Assembly: GCA_029851415.1 (NCBI GenBank)
Contig: CM056742.1
Location: 149,239,121-149,303,120 of the forward strand
DNA length: 64,000 nucleotides
DNA from: Eretmocerus hayati
Taxonomy: Eukaryota > Arthropoda > Insecta > Hymenoptera > Aphelinidae
Reading direction: 5' to 3'
Shown here: positions 23,689 through 37,260 of the stretch, piece by piece
How the letters are laid out: each line of letters starts with the position of its first letter
How positions within the stretch are numbered: the first letter of the stretch is position 1
Position numbers and translations under genes: made by a program
The notes under the pieces: model-generated
Database searches by the model: none
The model's input: only the letters and a program-made list of their open reading frames with translations
Told to the model about the DNA's origin: nothing

Positions 23689-23950
23689 TATTTCAGAAAA
23701 TACTGGGCCAAAAGTGCTTACCTCAAGTTTATTATGATCTAGAAGTAGAATATGAGAGAAAGGTGGGCACGTTTTAACAATGATTTCCACAAGTGGGCTC
23801 GGTTTGAAGTTCTGTACGACGGACAAACAAAAAAGTCGTGGACCGGAATATTGTAAAGATCTTGTTCTGAAACTCACTTTAAGAGTTAGTTGAACAAGTT
23901 AGAAAATGGCCACAAACCCGTCGATTAGAAGATGAAAAAAATTCACAGTA

Positions 23951-24479
23951 CAGTAAAGCCTGTGCAATTCAAGCACCTCTGATTCCAGCCTGGTCCGCTC
24001 ACAATAGACAGGTGCTCAAATTACAGAGGAGTCTCTGCGAATGCCCAAAAGTATTCATTCTCAATCGTGATAATCAATATATTCCAGTACATTAGGCCGA
24101 CATCAGTGACATGGCAGTCGTAAATAATTAGGATCAGCTAATACCGATCCAAGATTATTGCACGACACTGATTTGTAAAAATTATGTTCTTGGTCGATTC
24201 ATAGCAACTCTCTGTTGGATTATTCAAATACGTAGAGTCATTCCTTATGATCTATATGCCATTTAATTAATCAAATTGACGCAGAGTTCAGAGAATGGAG
24301 GATATTGCTTGTGTCAATTTGGCATCGTCACATTTCAACTAATCAAGCCCTCTCGATGAATATTCGGCACTCGCTAATTATACATAGAGTAAGATTACCA
24401 TTTGAGCCTATGCAATAGAATTTCATTCCACGAAAAAGCATCTATGATTGGGATTTGACCATAGAGGCAGGTTTTACTA
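23951..24479. mobile_element. pogo/mariner-like MITE
   Basis: The left end TA-CAGTAAAGCCTG and the right end complement (T)AGTAAAACCTG form an imperfect inverted terminal repeat beside TA on both sides. CAGTAAAACCT-type ends are typical of pogo/Tigger elements. There is no open frame, so it would be non-autonomous and old. Confidence 0.45.
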
Positions 24480-24952
24480 TATCAGACTTCATGCTAAGAT
24501 ACCAAATTTGACAGAAACATCCAAGTATTCAGATGACAATTTGAATATAGCAAGGATTAGGACTTGCGCATGATACTGCCTAGTATTAAATGGACGTTGC
24601 CTCATTACAAATTTTCTCAAAATATTTTCATCAGATCGACAGAATAGAAATATCTTGTAACATACTGATTACTCATCGAAATCCGTTGCAATATTCAGAA
24701 TTACAGATATCAATCAAAACTCCGAACTACGATACATTTTCATGCATCTTATAACAAAATGTTCATAACTGTAATTTGAAAGTGTCGAAAATTAATTCAT
24801 GAAACGAGTAGCTTCACAAGAATGTTTAAATTGTCCAGAATTTGGAATCTTGTATTCTTCTGTGGACTGACTTGGCTCACGCGTCTCAGAAAATTTAATC
24901 ACAAGATTGATGATGCTCAAGTGATAATTGTATTTTATGCCACTGCCCGTGT

Positions 24953-24992
<40 letters not shown>

Positions 24993-25179
24993 GTGTGTAG
25001 ATGTGTAGGTGTATGTGTAGATTTGTAAGAAGGATTGTTTTGGCCCGAAGAAAGCGAGTGCTGTAAGTCCTCCATGACAATATACCTATGTAACCATTTG
25101 CACGCAGTCTGGTAACATATTTTTCAGTGTGGAAATCTCAAATCATATTTGAACTTGCGATCCTTAGGTTAAAACGCTA
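24480..25179. other. Unassigned sequence with (GT) microsatellite
   Basis: A (GT)18 run spans about 24955-24990 and continues into imperfect TAGGTGT units to about 25020. It lies downstream of the candidate secreted-protein gene (which is on the minus strand). Nothing else is seen. Confidence 0.6.
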
Positions 25180-26386
25180 TCAAAATAATTTTAAAATAAT
25201 AACACTGTGACTTATTTCTATACAATCATGGTTATCGTAGAAAGTGTAGTCGATGAATGTTTTCATAGTAGCATGACGTTTAGAACGAATAACATTTCGC
25301 TCCTTCATGTTTCTAAAACACTTGTAGACTAAAAGTCTTAAGGAGGTTCGATGGTCTTGACAAAGATGTAGAGATCGTGACAAAACCTTTTACATAAGTA
25401 TCTTTGAGACAAAAAAATACTCTGTGAATTTTTTCAGTATTTTTCACCAGGCGTTTTTTCGAGATCTAAGCTCTTACATTTTTCGAAATAGCATGGGCTC
25501 TTACGAGGGCTCTTATGGACGTCGCCACCAAAACAAGCCTAGCACCTCTTGAGATGTCGAAAAAATTCTCATAAAATATTCAGACGATAGAGAATTTCAT
25601 AAAGAACAATAATACCTTTCGGTGATGACAGCTTACCAAGCATTTTGTGGAAATATGATCGAATTGTTGTTGAAAATCATCAACATATAGGTATACTCGC
25701 CGTGTATTTTCGTGCAGCCGAGCGACAGGTTAGGTTAGTTTTTGTCTTCCCCCCTCACCGATCCCTCATGACACCATCGAACCTCCTTGAGATAATTTGC
25801 GAGAAAAGTATAAATCTACTTTGAATTACACAGATCTCACATGAATGAATTATGGAATATTGGATTTCCATATAGTTCCATTCCAAATATTTTTTTCTGT
25901 GCCTCCTGTAAAACTGCTTCACTTCACTACTTTGACTGGATGTCTGCCTGGATTGTTAATGATATCTTACCTTGGAATGCGCTATTAGCCTCAGAATCAG
26001 TATCAGTATCTGAATCAAACGATTCTACTGAGTCTCCCATTTCTGAATCCTGAGAATCATATTCATCCATCGAATTTTCAGAACAATGTCCTTCAGACTT
26101 GAATTTCTTGCATGGCGGGTCTGCAATCAAAGAGAGATCTTGCGAATTATTGAAGCAAATGTTGAATATTTTTATGGAATATTAAAAATAGTGCAACGAT
26201 TCATCGAGTACAATTTGTCTCGTGATTTTAATCGTATGAAGTATTCTTTCTTTCATTCTACTCCGGTCATTGAGCACTTTAGAAGTAATCAGCAACAATA
26301 GTTTCTGGTTCCTCACCTGCGTTAGTCGTTGAAGAGATCGTAAGGATGAATGCAAAATATGGCATTAATGCTATTACAGAAAGCAT
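25180..26386 (-). CDS. Candidate three-exon gene for a small secreted acidic protein
   Basis: Exon 1 (26386-26317) starts at ATG and encodes 23 residues with a classic signal peptide (MLSVIALMPYFAFILTISS, then TTNA), ending at a GTGAGG donor in phase 1. A 196-bp intron ends in TTGATTGCAG. Exon 2 (26120-25971, 150 bp, phase 1 at both ends) encodes a Ser/Asp/Glu-rich stretch (for example SVESFDSDTDTDSEANSAFQ) and ends at GTAAGATATC. A 642-bp intron ends in GACTTTTAG. Exon 3 (25328-25180) is basic and runs to TGA. All phases agree, giving 122 residues. Predicted cleavage falls at NA before D. The mature chain has three Cys in the part from exons 1-2 up to CKKFKSEGHC and into exon 3. I do not recognise a family. 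Exons 1 and 2 support each other well. Exon 3 is less sure, and other downstream exons are possible. No poly-A signal was identified. Confidence 0.45.
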
Positions 26387-27039
26387 TGTTACATCGCCAG
26401 AGTTATTTGGATGAATATCTATCGATCTACTTTGGCGTAGATGACTCGATCAATTCAATGACTGAGATCATCTGCCACAAAACTCCGAACGCATGCAAAT
26501 AATGGAGTACATCGGTAGATCGAATAATATTTTTTTGGAACAACCGCCCATTAATGGATATCAGAGTAAAATAAAAATATTGACTCTGTGGGAGCATAGA
26601 ATCCATTCATCATTAAGCTAAGTTTGATTGACGCAAGTGATATTCATTACGACCTCTTGATATTTTCAGACTGTTTATAGTCTATTGAGAAAATCGTCGA
26701 TGCGTCACGAAATTTTGCCTGTCATCATTAAAATTAGTTGCACGGATGATAAGAATCACTTGATGTTTTTGACAGAACTTCACAGCCCAACGCACTTCCT
26801 ACGTGATCGATTTCTAGTATCAGACGAACAAGATACAAGGTCAGTGTACCCATTTGCCTCCATTAAAAGCCATTTTCCCAATAAAACTGTCCCATCTCAA
26901 TAATTTCCATCGTATTTCAGCTCGTTTCAAAGCTTGTCTCAAGATCTTCGAAATGAGTCAAAGTACATGCAATTTGGACCAGCTGGGACCAAACTGTTTC
27001 AATTGTCCCAGAAGGTGACTTTTGTGAGTTTATGAAAGT
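26387..27039. other. Unassigned sequence upstream of the candidate secreted-protein gene
   Basis: This would hold the promoter of the minus-strand gene. No clear TATA or initiator pair was identified, and no other feature is supported. Confidence 0.3.
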
Positions 27040-27650
27040 GTGTACCTAACTTGCCCCCATCATTTAATACAATGAAAATTGGCGATAAAGTGCATAAAAT
27101 CACTTTGATCCGTTTTGATCACCGTGCAGCGACATTCGTAGCTTTCAGCTAGCCCAAGACATCGTTTCCGACCTATTTTGATGCAGTAAACACGTTCTGA
27201 GTGGTAAAAAAGCCATACTGCACGCCTTTCCGAGATAACCATATGGGGGCATGTTGGGTACACTCCGCGATGTCGGCCGTGTTGATTCTCAAATCATCTT
27301 CGTGTTTCGTACATAAAATCGCTCCAAATCAGAGTTCTGCAACTCTGAAAAACGGATTTTGAAGGTCTTGAGACAAGGAATCGAATGCGCTAAGGTACGT
27401 CAAGATTGGTCGAATGAAAATAAATTGGCACCGGTTTTAGTGAACGCGATTTCCTCGGTGACTTCTCAGCTGTGCAAACACAAAAAATGGAAAAATCACT
27501 CAAAATTTTCTGGAGAACGCAGAAAGATCCGGGGTCGATGCAAACTACGTACAATTTCATATTCTAACATAACAAACGTAAAAAATACACGCGGGAAGGT
27601 CAACGAGTGCTCATTTCTGAGATAGGCATATGGGGGCAAGTTGAGTACAC
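27040..27650. mobile_element. Element with 21-bp termini GTGTACCTAACTTGCCCCCA
   Basis: A left end at 27040-27060 is matched in inverse (19 of 21) at 27243-27263 and again at 27630-27650. Both right-hand copies are preceded by GAGATA and CATATGGGGGC-like sequence, so they are paralogous ends. This may be a 224-bp element followed by a second end, or a 611-bp element with an internal duplicate. The internal frame 27359-27625 has no recognisable domain. The superfamily is not assigned. Confidence 0.5.
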
Positions 27651-28079
27651 ACGCAAATTGGGTACACTTACCTTCGATTTTTTTTGTCTCAACCGTTGGA
27701 CAACTCAGACCTTGTTGACAACAGCGACTGTTGATGGAACTTGATTACGCATCTTTCATTCGGATAAAAAAACTCGACGATTTCCAGTGATGACACAGGC
27801 CCAAAAAGAAAGTTTCCTGATCAGAAAAAGGTGAAAGTCATGTGTGATGTGTTTTGAGCTGCCGAACACGAATTAGAACTCAAAACACCACCTGGCCATT
27901 TTCGAGTGATCAGCATACGCATGAATTACAAAAATACCCCGCTATGAGTCTTTGCGTTTTAGAGGTAAATTGAGACCTTTCATGAACGAATTTCAAGGCA
28001 AAATTGTTCTTGAAGTCAAATTCCACGTGGAAAATTTTTTCATTCAGATTTCTCGTATCCTAGAAATAGTATACACTGG
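27651..28079. other. Unassigned sequence
   Basis: No supportable feature. Confidence 0.3.
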
Positions 28080-28335
28080 GTGTACGTTTAGGCGGAATGC
28101 CAATTTTGAGGACAGTTTGTAGGACGAGCAAAGTGATATCTGCAAGTCCTTGGCTTCCAAACACGCGTTTACACACAACTTCACAATGTGTTTTCCACCT
28201 CTCACTTAAGATCAAATTGACCAAATCCATCGAGTAATCGCGAGCAAACGCGTGTTTGGGAGTCAAGAACTTGTACAACTTACTTCGCTCACCCTGCAAA
28301 CTGCCCCTGCGACCAAGTTCTCATTTGCATTGTCC
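28080..28335. repeat. Diverged inverted repeat
   Basis: GCTTCCAAACACGCGTTT (about 28149) pairs with AAACGCGTGTTTGGGAGTC (about 28246), and pairing continues outward imperfectly through GAGCAAAGTGATAT and ACTTACTTCGCTC to about 110 bp per arm. This is probably an old MITE or foldback. There is no coding. Confidence 0.55.
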
Positions 28336-29900
28336 ATATACAATACACTATTCAAGCACAGGAAACCGCCACAACATGGAAGAGAATCCGATTTTCAGGT
28401 GGAAGTGATGAGAAAAACTAAGCACATTGCACAGTCATCGACTCGATCACTCGAAACCAATTGTGAAATCAAGAAACATTTTACTGAATAATCGAGAAAG
28501 TGATGAGGCACAGTGAAAGGAGTTCAAAATCTCATTTTTCCAAATCCTCCAGAATTTTACTGAATAATCCGATATTTTCAGTGTCAGAACCAGTCTAACG
28601 AAATAAGCTCTTCACAACCACATTTCTCTCGCTTCCAAAATTCCTCATTTCCGGGAACAGCATGGAATAAATGTTAAAAATATGAGCCGTATTGTTACCC
28701 CATATCGTAATCATGACCTGCCCGACTTTTTGCAGTCACCGCCAGAATAGCTCTGCAAAGTAACCCAGTACAAAAAAAAGAGCAAAGAAAAAGAAGGGGA
28801 ACGTACGAAGCTCGAAGCACATGCCGCGCCCTCGGGATTTCGCGCTTCATGCATTTTATATTTCGGTCCGGCCGCCAACGTCGGCGTCGCTCTCTCGCTC
28901 TGACTGTAGAATCTGAAAACGCGCGCTTGCAAATCTCCCTAGAGAGCGATCCTTAATCTCCAATACAGAGCGAATTATCTTTGATCAAGGGGGCCCCTCT
29001 GCTGCAGCTCATTGCTCGCTTTCGTCGCGGCCTCTCTAGGGTACCCGATGATAATATAGCCTTATTATATATATATGTACCTCAGATTCGTAGCCCCCCA
29101 ACGAATTTGGCCCGCCGTAGTCGCGTGCCTGTAGCTTTTTTTTTCGTTCTTTCTTTCGCTTTGACACTCCATATATAAGTATAGCACAGTGATGTTGCAG
29201 TGAGCGACATGCTTGTGAAAGAGAGAGGAGTCGTCGCGAATGGGATGTTCGTTTTTTTGCAAACGAGGAAAAGAGATACGACTTTGCGCAAGCACTCAGC
29301 GACTTCTGTGTACGGGTATCCTGGTTTGAGATTTCTTTGCGTGTATGTTTCGAGGACTTTTTGACGCTCTTGAGGGCAGTGTGAAGTGCTTGTGTGGTAG
29401 GACATGTTTCAATAGAGTTTGTTTATCCACATTCATTTATTCTTTTGGCAAACCTTATGAATTTAGTGGGAGGGAGGGAGTCGACGTAGATATATCCTGA
29501 TATCTTGAAGGGGAGAAGGTCTTGTTTGCCCAATAAACAAGATCATGTTTCATCAACGAAAAATTGCATTTTGGAAAATTGAGGGACAGGAACATAGTTG
29601 ATTTTATACTTGCTTGGCAATTTTTATTCAACTCTTTTGGGCCTGTGTGCCCTGAATCGCTATCAGGATATTGGATAGTGACATTTCTTTGAATGAAAGT
29701 CACGACCAGAGACTAAAATGAGATAATGAGACCCTATGTTTTCCGTACTCTTCTGATATTTTACACGTTCGCTTTTGTCTGAGGTCGCAAAGTATTGCAT
29801 TGAACTTGGAGGCGAATTTTAACATATTATCAATAAGATAAACAAGCACAGTCATTTTAAATTAATTAATTTTATTATACATCACTATTATTAATATCCC
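28336..29900. other. Unassigned sequence, partly GC-rich
   Basis: 28790-29060 is CpG-richer than its surroundings, with no supportable exon or promoter motif pair. Minus frames at 29065-29405 overlap in two frames and are treated as chance. Confidence 0.35.
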
Positions 29901-29909
29901 AATGCTACA

Positions 29910-30895
29910 GTCTTAGATGGTCTGGAACGTTTTGGAATGGTCTAAGTTGATATGGGACGTTCTGGTCTAGTCTGGGGTGTTTTAGTACGATCTAGAACGG
30001 CGTGCTACAGTCTGGAAAGGTCTGAAATGATCTGGTATGGTTTGGAATGGTCTGGAATGATCTGAAATAATCTGAGACACTATAGTCAGGTCTAAGACGG
30101 ACTGCAATGGTCTCAAGTTGTCTGTAATGGCTTGGAATGGTCCACTTCGATGTGGGACATTCTAATGTGGTCTGAGATGGTCTAGAATGGTCTGAAATTA
30201 TCTGGGGTATTCCAATATAGATTAGAACGACCTGCTCCCGTCTGAAACGGTCTCTAATAGTTCGGAATGGTCTGGTACAATCTGGGACGTTCTAGTATGC
30301 CCCGGGACCACCTGGGACAGTCTAGGATGGTCTGGCACGGTCTCAAACGGTCTGCTACTGTCTAGAATGCTCTAGAACTGTTTGGAATGGTCTGAAAACG
30401 ATCTGGGACGTTCTAATGTGATCTGGGATGGTTTGGAATCGTATGGTACGACCTAGAATGGTCTGGAATGACAATTTCAGGTCACTCCATTCTAGGCGAC
30501 CCTGCGACCATTGTAGACCGTTCTAGATCTGGTACAACCTAGGATGGTCTAGAATGGTCGGGTATGGTCGAGAAAGGTAATGGTCGGGTATGGCGTAAAA
30601 AGGTCTGGGGCATTCTCATATGGTCTAAGAATGGTCTGCTAGGATCTGGAAAGGTTGAAATTGTTTGGAATGGTCTCGATCGGTCTGGAACGTCTTGATA
30701 TGGTCTAAGGCGGTCTGAGATGGTCTTAGATGGTCCGGGGTGTTCTTGTTCGGTCTAGAACGGTTTGCTACAGTCTGGAATGGTCTGGAATGATCTGAAG
30801 TGGTCTGGAGTGGTCTAGAGTGGTTTGAAAGTGTCTCGGATGGTCTAAAACGATTGGGGACTGTCTGATTTAGGCTGGACTGAGCTGGGACGGCT
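29910..30895 (+). repeat. 10-bp-period tandem array, TCTGGAATGG type
   Basis: About 1 kb of diverged decamers with consensus TCTGGAATGG; many lines of the array keep an exact 10-base step. A short inverted patch lies near 30480-30525. The minus frame at 30625-30915 simply reads the array and is not a gene. A related array in the opposite orientation is at 55985-56315. Confidence 0.9.
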
Positions 30896-31030
30896 GAAAT
30901 ATAATACATGACCATGTGGTTAATGGGTGGGAAGCGCGGAAGATGCGTTTAGGTGGGTAGGTTGATGGTCGGGCGAGTGGATCGACAGATTGAACAGTGG
31001 TTGGCTAGACGGGCTGGTGGGTGTTTAGAA
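30896..31030 (+). repeat. Flank shared with the second decamer array
   Basis: This flank (AAATATAATACATGACC, GGTGGGTAGGTTGATGGTCG, GACGGGCTGGTGGGT) is found reverse-complemented at about 55860-55985, also directly next to the decamer array. Array plus flank therefore form one mobile or duplicated unit. Confidence 0.75.
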
Positions 31031-34000
31031 ATATTATCGGCACCAGCTCAACCAATAGTCATCTTTACGAAATTTATAAGAAACCTCTTTCCAATACCAT
31101 CAATTGAACACCCCTTTCTGGGCTTCAAAGTGTTTCAGGGGCCTCGGATTCATCAAAAAAGTTCACAAACCGGATGAGTGGTGGCAAGAGAAGCAATAAC
31201 GCTACTTATTTATCATCTGAAGTGGACGAGTCACGGACAATACAATTTCAGTTCCTAAAAAATGCCATAGAATCATCCGATATGCCAGCAAACTAAAATT
31301 TTACTCATCTCAACTTACTTGAAACAACGCATATTTTGCTAACCAATTTACAGAATGAGTCTTTTAAGTTCCCTCCAAGACAAATATTTCATTCTGTGTT
31401 TGGAAAGATAAGCAAGTAATCATTATCATAAATAGTATCCACCCTCAACAAGACGTACGATGAGATAGAATCTAAATATCTACGATCAATGCAACGCCAG
31501 AGCACACTATACTATCGAAATTTCATTTGATCAATCCGGCAACACGCGCACCCAAACCATTCGACTTTTCAGTAAACCTCAAGCAAAACTCTCAGGCTCT
31601 CCTGAGTCAAGGGGAGACATCGAATCGAGGGAGTTTGCAGCCGGTGGAGCACTTCCGTAGCTGCAAAACTCGATCGAAGGAAAGAGCTAAGAACGCAATC
31701 AAAGTCGAACGGAAATAGAGAAAAAAGTAGGAAAAAGCAAAGAACAAACAGATAAAATTACGAAAAAAGGATAAGAGCAGCAGCAGTAGTAGTCTCGTGG
31801 CGTGAGTTTGCCAACTGTGGGAAGAAGCTAGAGTGCTGGGAGAACGCGTGTGTGGAAAGTATCTCACCGAGAGTTTTCAAGTCAAGAGCAACATCTACGG
31901 ATTTTCTTGACTTTTTTCATCCTCGGGTATGCTGCAAACTTGTACATATATAAAATATATAGATGGATACAAAAGTCTAGGCGTCGTGTCGCCTTCACGC
32001 AACTCTTGGGAGTGAGAAACATACCAAAATAGGGTATATAGGCACTACCCGACGTTTCGCAGCTGCAGCTGCTCATTTTGACGCCTCCAAAGATGCGATG
32101 TCGGTACACCGTACCGAGAGCATCTGAGTATAACCACGTGACAAGCAAATCTTGAGATGAACAGATTGGGACGGGTGAACTTATTGATGGAGGCTCTATA
32201 CAACTCTGGTACAAGGCCAGCCTGATTCTTCAATGTTTTTAGGTGTCTACTGTTTTCCTATGTATTACTGTGCTTTCATTTTGGAGATTTTTAGGTTATT
32301 ACGACCGTCTGAATTTGAAGGGTGGAACAGGTGTCATCTCGGCGCAAGATTGATTGATCTAGAACAGCTTTGAAACATCAAATCAGGTTCTGTGAATATG
32401 GAATGTCAAGCTTTGGATGGATGAGACTGTCAATTTTTACGATTGATTTCTAAAAGCTTATGTGCGATGGTAATGCCGGTGCATCAGGTATCATCAAGTT
32501 ACTAGAATGAGTTGCCCATCAATAATCACACTAGCATATTTTATTTATTCTACCTTATGAATATGGAATAATAAGGTCGAGGATCGGAACAGGTACTCTT
32601 ATTTGGCTCTATAGGTAGTGAAATTATAGATGTCGATACACGTCATTTTAACAAACGTAAACATTTCAAAGTCCAAGTCCACAGATTCTATTTATCGAAT
32701 CTGATAGCGAAATCATCAAGTTGCGGAATTATTCATAAACGCATCGAGTATTCATGTCAGTGCCAGCGGCAGATCTGTGTATTGGAAAATCGAATGTCCT
32801 GTGAGACGGGAATTCGATAATATTCTCACTTATAAATGCAGGTACTGAGTTTATTCTTGTTTGTTCTTCAATTTTCTTAATCTACTTTTCGTTTCATCAA
32901 AACATTTCAATCTAGTTTTGGAGGATACCTATTCAAAATTGTTTAGTTCAGATATACCTATACGAATATTACTAGAAGCTTTTATTCAGTTTTTCATGAA
33001 CTAATCTAGGGTATCCCATCAGGACGAATGTTTCAAGGTCGTCCAGGTTGTGGACCTTCAAAATGAGACATGAGAAGTTGAAAATACACCGAATCGTTCG
33101 CGATTCTATATGCATCATACATCATGCACCTCACACAGCCTATTGTATGAGCCTCAAAGCGAAGAAAATCACGTACCCATATTAATTCTAGACATACTGA
33201 ATCTCACTCAAACTGCGGCCTAATTGAAATAAATGTTCCCTTTTCACTGCAAGTAAATCTTTCTTTCTCTTCTTCTCCTCATCACCATTTCGTGGAAAAT
33301 CCTTCAACAAGAGCAACGACAAGGGCAGTGTACCTTCTACGTATGAAACTCGCGAAGTTGTGTGCACGCATTCGTCGTTTATTAAAATTGTGCATTTGGA
33401 AAAGTAGAGCGAGCTATATTCGGAGGAAACGTATGCATGGGCATACCATGGCACATTATACACCACATACAGCATCTATCGCGAGCCGATACATCAATTA
33501 GCCTCCACGCTCGCATCAATCACCTCCCTTACGAGCCCTAGAAATTTAGTAGCAACACCTTTACTGTCATTGTCGATAACGCAATGTAGATTATGGGTTT
33601 TAAAAATGGCCATTGATCACAGTATTGGGATATACAACTTTGATGTTTCAATGATCACACGTCGTGTAGAATATTTTTATTCTTATGGCTGTGATGAGAA
33701 TGGTTTGGTGAACCTGTACAAGAGGTCATTGATCACACAGTTTTGACTCATTTTTTGTTTCATGTTCAGACCATTTGTTGGACTTTGATTAGCTCTGGTC
33801 CGGAACACCTCAATACTTCAATTTTGTATTCCATTCCACCTGACGCAATAGGAAGCGATTTATTGTGAGTTATATAGATTATATCGGAATCTATCTGATC
33901 AGTAATAATCAAAAACGCCAGGGTTGCTTACCGTTACACCGAAAGGGTCAAATTGAAAGGGCTGCACGGATACCTACCTTGGCATCGTGGATGAATTCAT

Positions 34001-37000
34001 GGGTGGCGATTAAAGTTAGAGGGTAGGTGAGTGGGAGGCAAAAGGGTTGAACTGGCACGTGGGACTGTGTATAGGACCAACGATTACGAGGCGCGTCGCG
34101 TGCATACCGCGCGTATATGACTGAATGGGCTGCCCATCACGATGCGTGTCCGTGGTCTGATTCAATTGATGTCATTTCGCGGTCGTGTGCCAAAAGGGGG
34201 CGAGCACAACCGACATGCAACGTGCCGTTACGGTATGTGGCGAGGAAATCTGTTTGCAATGCAAAATCTGCATTGGATCTTCTAATTTTATGATTTCTAA
34301 AACTTTCATCATGATTCTTTTGCCAGGCTATTATTTGTTAGCTCGTGTTTACGTTTTGACGAAGTTTTTGATAAAATTCCCATTGTTGCAGGATTGCATT
34401 TGTCAATTTTTTGAAAATTTTCTGTTGTGAAACTGAATTCTCCAAGGTTGTTATGATTTGTTAGGCAGAGCGAATCGAATCATTGAAAGTTTGCAGTGTG
34501 AATATTATGCGGTCCATATAGACGCCTCTGAACTAAATTTGGACTTGTAATCTGTCAAGAGATGCTCTGGAATGCCTCATCCAGCTCTGCAAAAAATATA
34601 TCAACTGCATCGACAACACCCGTGGCCGAGCTTTACTCTCTAATCAATTCTCTCGGATATGTTTCTCTATACCTGATGGCCTGTACCTTGGCTATAATTC
34701 TTTGCATCTGACCTTAGCCATAATTGAATGGTTTTGTAGGAAGTAGTTGCTCGACGGGATGGCGGTATCCTCATGAATTTCTGCTCTTTATCCGTGTTGT
34801 TTGTGTATTCTAAAGTGTGTATTTGATGAGTCATTCGTGCGCTGAACATTAGCTCCGACAGAGAATAGCCTTGAAAATTTTGACGAAATAATTGCAAGTG
34901 GATTCAAGCCAGAAAACTCGCGCCCCTCCGAGCACCGTGTTTCCACTTGCTAGTTTTGGTTTTGAGCTTTATGCGACGTAACTTCTACTTTTGATTCTTG
35001 GTTTGCGATTCCCGAAAGTTTTCGATGACTAGTGCGAAAAGGAAAACCCAACGAAGTCTACCAATTCAACGCAGTCGTACGTGAGACAATGAATGATCTC
35101 TGAATAATCGACTTACGCATTTGTGAACACATACTTTAATTCGAGACCAGGACCCATGAGAGAAAATACCATTATACATGCGATCATCTGCAGGGGAAGG
35201 TCCCTCTGACTAATGCAAAAGCAAACTCATACTACGGAATGTCGAATAGCCACATAGTGGGTAGGCACACGACTATCACTGCATGTCCCAAGCTTCACAG
35301 GATTATGACGTCGTCGCGAGCTTGCAAAGCTCTGTCTCATACCGAAAGCTTGCATCTGGCGCGCTTGGGGACTTTACGACTGGCTCTTCCCTTCACCCGC
35401 ATTACTGATGTTGGTTTACTATGGGGTATAGAATGAGGCGTGGGTGAGCTGCGATCCTGACTCGCATTAGTGCCCATACCCGACCGACGACGACGCGACA
35501 TTTCAACGAAATTCTCGCTGTAGCTCTTATTGCAAATGCTCGCCGAGCTTTGCTGGATTGATCGCGTTGTTGCTATGAGTTTAATTTCAACGATTCTATA
35601 GCTCTTGGAGCAGCTATGTTGTACTGAATCGTTGTTGTAGATAGACGATGATGATGTGATGGTTGGATTTGCGAGTTTGGCGTGATTGAATTTTCGAGCA
35701 ATGTAGAGAAATTTGTTGATTAGGAATTATGTTCAGTGGATGATACTGGTTCAGTTATGTATTCGATTGATAGACATTCAGCGTGATCTGTTCCACATTT
35801 TGATACGATATTATAGGAGGACTTTTAGTAACAAATGTTTTTGCATAATTACTTCATCACATGAGCATGAATAAAGTAAGGCATTGAGGGAAAAGGTCCT
35901 TTTGCAGATTTTGGAAACGTAGACCTAATCTGTGCTAGGCGAGCGATTCATCTGACTGTATAATATCCTTGATATCTACTCTTTTCAGACACATATCTTC
36001 AAATCAACTATTGTATCTGAGACAGGTCTCTCTCCGTCTTATTGACGAGCTCAAAGAAAGAGATTAGGGCGAAACACATACTCTATCCTCCATATACTAT
36101 TTTTAGTTTCAATTTAATACATTGGTGGTTTAAGGGCAAAAATCATCGACGGCTTACCGCTTGTGACTTTTTCATAACATCAGACGCGGTTTTTGACTGC
36201 TCTACGACATACTTTGTGGTTTTTGAGGATTTGATGTCCCAGGACAATAAGATTAACAAGAGTAATGTCGAATTTCATTTTCTGATATATAAGAGTCTCT
36301 AATCGGCCATTATACAGTTTTGTACTGTAAAAGCCTGTTCATGGATACCAAGTAACTCCATTGTTATAACACTACCGGTCCGAGGTTTAAGCTCACCCAA
36401 ATTTCATTTTCAATTTTGTGAGTTGCACCGATCGGCTCTAATTAGCTCTAGCACATTTTATCTGGGCTTATTTCGAAGGTTCCCTCACGTATTTTTGGAT
36501 GCCATCATCCATTACCATCCCCATTGATTCAGATCTTGACAATCTTGGATTAGGCAAGTGTCAATTTCTAGGATTTTTAGAAAAATTTCTGTTTCCTGCA
36601 AGTTGGAGGTACATGGATGCTTTGGTGTGGCACTTGTGATGCCTACAGGTATAATTCTACAGCTTCAGAATTAGTTTTGGAGCGATCCTTCACGTATCTC
36701 CTGTTTTAAGTTATGACATTCCGTGCAAAGAAAGATTTTTCGCAACAAATAGCACCCTTAATTGAAAATGATCAAAAAATTGGCGTTTTGTGGCATATTA
36801 CACAGGTTTTTCGTTCTCTTGATCATGACGTAGGAGATAGATACCGAAAACAACGGTTATATCCCCCATAAAACGCATCCCTCTGTCTTTCTTGAATTTG
36901 GGTGCTAGTTCTTGTGAAGAATCTTTTCTTACAAAAAATATCATGGCTCGAAACGGACGCATCCGTAACCCAACGTATCCATATGCCCTAGATTTGCATG

Positions 37001-37260
37001 ACCCAAAATACTTTCTTGAAAATCGTCGAAATTCACACTTTACCAAGCTGAGAAGGTGAGATCCGAATCAGTGAAGATGAAAATGAATAAAGTTATTTCA
37101 AAATGTGTGAATGAACCTTCAAAATGAGCCCAGATAGAGTTCTCTAGGGTAGAGTAGAGTCAAGTGGCGCAGTTCACGAAATAAAAAAAATTCTGGAGAG
37201 CAAATATCTTAACCGTTAGTGTGACAAATATCGCCTATTTCGAGATCTTTCAATGAGATA
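31031..37260. other. Unassigned sequence
   Basis: Six kilobases in which I could not support an exon, RNA gene or element. Scattered short frames (31527-31718, 31882-32214, 33188-33475, 34185-34430, 36042-36302) show no domains or splice context. 34920-35560 is somewhat richer in CpG. Confidence 0.35.

Noticed and set aside
30625..30915. 96-codon repetitive protein-like frame
   Set aside because: It only reads the decamer array; a 10-bp period cannot keep one frame with functional repeats, and stops bound it.
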